DNA of 62,459 nt from an uncultured Pseudobutyrivibrio sp. GTDB lineage: Bacteria > Bacillota > Clostridia > Lachnospirales > Lachnospiraceae. This document shows positions 60,716 to 62,459 of this stretch, in pieces. The notes under the pieces were generated by a model, which worked only from the letters and a program-made list of their open reading frames with translations, searched no databases and had not been told where the DNA came from. Every line of letters starts with the position of its first letter. Within the stretch, counting starts at the first letter, position 1. The translations under genes and the position numbers were made by a program. The stretch covers positions 1 through 62,459 of the forward strand of contig CAMJBT010000009.1 of the NCBI GenBank assembly GCA_946403965.1, written 5' to 3'.

Positions 60716-62079
60716 TACAGATAATGACAATTCTCAGCAGAAAATTTCTTTTCCAATTTATTACAACAAGAGTAAAAACCTGGTATAAGGAATATTACTG
60801 CAAATAGCCACGCTACCGGGCTAGCCCATATTGCACCTGCATATCCTATCATTGGAACAAATGTAAATGCCACAAGTATTCTTGCAATCATCTCCATAAC
60901 TCCCGAATATATAGCAAATGTTGAATATCCCATTCCTTGAATAGAAAATCTGAATATATTTACAGCTGCAAGTAAAGTATATGTAACTGCATTAGCCAAC
61001 AAGAACATCATCGCCTGCTTAATAACAACTTCTGTAGAAGTAAACAATCTAAGAATATATGGTCCTGTAAAGTATAAAACGACAAGTATAAATACTGCGT
61101 ATATTGTTCCTAGTAGCTGTGCAGTCCAGGTTCCCTTTTTAACTCTTGGAATGTTCTTCGCTCCAACATTCTGTCCGGCAAATGTAGCCATTGTTCCGCC
61201 CAACGCGTCAAATGGGCAAACCACAAACATAGAAACTTTTACTCCGGCTGTCATTGAAGCCACTGCTATAGTGCCAAGTCCATTTACAGCAGTTTGTAAA
61301 ATCACAGATCCAATCGCGGTAATTGAATACTGTAAGCCAAACGGAATTCCCATGGACATCAGAACCTGAGTATGATGAGGACCTGGCATTAAATCCTTTT
61401 TTTCCAACTTCAAAATAGGAAATTTCTTTTTCATGTAAATTACGCAACTTCCGCCAGCAATCAGCTGAGAAATAACAGTTGCCAAAGCTGGGCCATTTAC
61501 ACTCATGCCCAAAACTATGATAAAAACAATATCAAGCACTATGTTTATACAAGCTGCCATAATAAGGAAATATGTTGGAGTCTTACTATCTCCAAGAGAT
61601 CTCATTATTCCAGCCGTAAGATTATATAAAAAAGTTACAGGAATACCCCAAAATATTATTGAAATATAAGAGTAAGCTAAATCTATTATATCTTGAGGTG
61701 TCTGCATTATTACAAGTATCTGACGGCAAAATACTCCCACTATTATCGTAATAACCAATGATAAAATAGCAGACAAGGTAATAGAATTTCCTACAAATTT
61801 ACGCATTGAATCATAGGACTCGGCGCCAAAACGTTGTGCTACAGGAATTGCGAAGCCAGAGCATATGCCCATACAAAAACCATTAATTAAAAAATTAATA
61901 GATCCAGTAGACCCAACGGCAGCCAATGCACTATCGCCTAGAGTCTGTCCAACAATAATCGTATCCACCAGGTTGTACATCTGCTGAAAAATTAAACCAG
62001 CAAGCATTGGTACAGAAAACCCCAATATTAAAGTTAATGGATTTCCTTCAGTTAATTTTTTTGTAGAATTAGATGCCAT
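60715..62079 (-). CDS. MATE family efflux transporter
   Basis: 454 residues from ATG 62079 (TTGAGGTG six bp upstream), twelve membrane segments in two similar halves. N-terminal PLTLILGFSVPMLAGLIFQQMYNLVDTIIVGQTLG and the second-half QVLMSMGIPFGLQYSITAIGSVILQTAVNGLG are typical of the family. Exports drugs or metabolites in exchange for Na+ or H+. The 5' leader holds a 9-bp inverted repeat at 62112-62144. Substrate unknown. Confidence 0.92.
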   Translation of the reverse strand: MASNSTKKLTEGNPLTLILGFSVPMLAGLIFQQMYNLVDTIIVGQTLGDSALAAVGSTGSINFLINGFCMGICSGFAIPVAQRFGAESYDSMRKFVGNSITLSAILSLVITIIVGVFCRQILVIMQTPQDIIDLAYSYISIIFWGIPVTFLYNLTAGIMRSLGDSKTPTYFLIMAACINIVLDIVFIIVLGMSVNGPALATVISQLIAGGSCVIYMKKKFPILKLEKKDLMPGPHHTQVLMSMGIPFGLQYSITAIGSVILQTAVNGLGTIAVASMTAGVKVSMFVVCPFDALGGTMATFAGQNVGAKNIPRVKKGTWTAQLLGTIYAVFILVVLYFTGPYILRLFTSTEVVIKQAMMFLLANAVTYTLLAAVNIFRFSIQGMGYSTFAIYSGVMEMIARILVAFTFVPMIGYAGAIWASPVAWLFAVIFLIPGFYSCCNKLEKKFSAENCHYL

Positions 62080-62111
62080 GATGTTCACCTCAACATAGAT
62101 TTTTAATAGTT

Positions 62112-62144
62112 AGACTTTTTATAAATTACTTTACGAAAAAGTCT
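62112..62144 (-). other. Perfect inverted repeat in front of the MATE gene
   Basis: AGACTTTTT (62112-62120 read on plus) and AAAAAGTCT (62136-62144), 15-bp loop, 33 bp before the start codon. Could be a leader hairpin or operator for an efflux regulator; no regulator gene is adjacent. Confidence 0.5.
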
Positions 62145-62198
62145 ATGATTTCTTTTCATATAATACAACATCTTTCTATTAACTAATATAGATAAATA

Positions 62199-62231
62199 AA
62201 AAAATCCTAGGACTTTTGTCCTAGGATTTTT
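62199..62231 (-). terminator. Terminator after rplQ
   Basis: Minus-strand AAAAATCCTAGGAC-AAAA-GTCCTAGGATTTTT: 14-bp perfect stem with T-tract. Ends the ribosomal protein/rpoA operon. Confidence 0.93.
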
Positions 62232-62244
62232 GAAAGTTCTAAAA

Positions 62245-62459
62245 TTATACTAACTCAAGAACAACTTCCATAGCTGCATCACCCTTACGTGGTCCGATCT
62301 TTACGATACGTGTATAACCACCCTTGCGATCAACATACTTTGGAGCAACCTCATCAAATACGAAGTTTGCCATATCAACCTTGCGTGTCTGGCTCTTCTT
62401 CTCGCCCTTAGCTGTTGGAGTGTAAAGAACCTGCATCATCTGACGACGAGCGTGAAGTC
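62245..62459 (-). CDS. rplQ: 50S ribosomal protein L17, C-terminal part
   Basis: The frame is open to the right edge ([12 protein letters not shown]...), so only about 71 C-terminal residues are visible. [44 protein letters not shown] is the L17 C-terminus; the segment between is slightly longer than in E. coli. It is normally the last gene of the rpoA operon, consistent with the strong terminator right after it. Confidence 0.92.
   Translation of the reverse strand, partial: LHARRQMMQVLYTPTAKGEKKSQTRKVDMANFVFDEVAPKYVDRKGGYTRIVKIGPRKGDAAMEVVLELV

Overview
The window looks like the chromosome of a low-GC Gram-positive anaerobe, most likely a Lachnospiraceae relative (Butyrivibrio/Pseudobutyrivibrio/Roseburia type). 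Reasons: AT-rich DNA, strong AGGAGG ribosome sites, sigma-A promoters with 17-bp spacers, a type III glutamine synthetase, the GlpA/GlpB-like/DUF1667 glycerol-3-phosphate dehydrogenase set, an acyl-ACP thioesterase, and an HprK/Crh/RapZ/WhiA cluster. This is inferred from gene content. Nearly every gene is on the minus strand; the penicillin-binding protein gene is the one clear plus-strand gene.

Layout from left to right. 1-310: three tandem TTGACA-N17-TATAAT-type promoters firing off the left edge, as in front of an rRNA operon. 310-7130: threonine aldolase, tRNA-Ser, ispD, then tsaD-membrane protein-rnz-rimI-tsaB-tsaE-YcxB-like, which is mainly tRNA threonylcarbamoylation (t6A). 7340-11390: Tex-type S1 protein, acyltransferase, ribosomal protein L25. 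11440-17810: complete glycerol operon (glpP-glpK-glpF-glpA-glpB-like-DUF1667) with a consensus promoter and a GlpP-type leader terminator. 17810-24590: a patchy accessory stretch. It holds a cytochrome/flavodoxin fusion, decayed acetyltransferase, methyltransferase and isochorismatase genes, DJ-1, transglutaminase and cytidine deaminase genes, a MarR-flavodoxin cassette flanked by copies of its own 3' end, and a very regular 427-bp array of 16 inverted 7-bp motifs.

24590-32400: thrH-hom-ACT amino-acid operon, prfB with programmed frameshift, S41 protease, ftsX-ftsE, and a CdaR-type regulator. 32362-33010: non-coding, with a cluster of DnaA-box-like sites. 33011-38180: NlpC/P60 wall hydrolase with a WalR-box match, trxB, ridA, cvfB-like, thioesterase, tRNA-Gln, yigZ-like. 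38262-47274: PBP1A, GH31 glycosidase, proC, glnN, fba. 47351-57583: lipid kinase-crh-whiA-rapZ-murB-M18 peptidase-hprK-uvrC-ftsH, joining carbon signalling, wall synthesis and proteolysis. 57734-62459: an ABC importer of the TrpX/ABC-sugar-like family, a MATE transporter, and the 3' end of rplQ.

The most unusual item is the array at 20228-20654. Motif RCACGCG and its inverse alternate with start-to-start steps of exactly 28 and 25 bp (period 53 bp, about five helical turns) through two blocks of four units, while the intervening DNA has diverged. I know of no described element with this pattern. Its function is unknown; a phased protein-binding platform is my leading guess.
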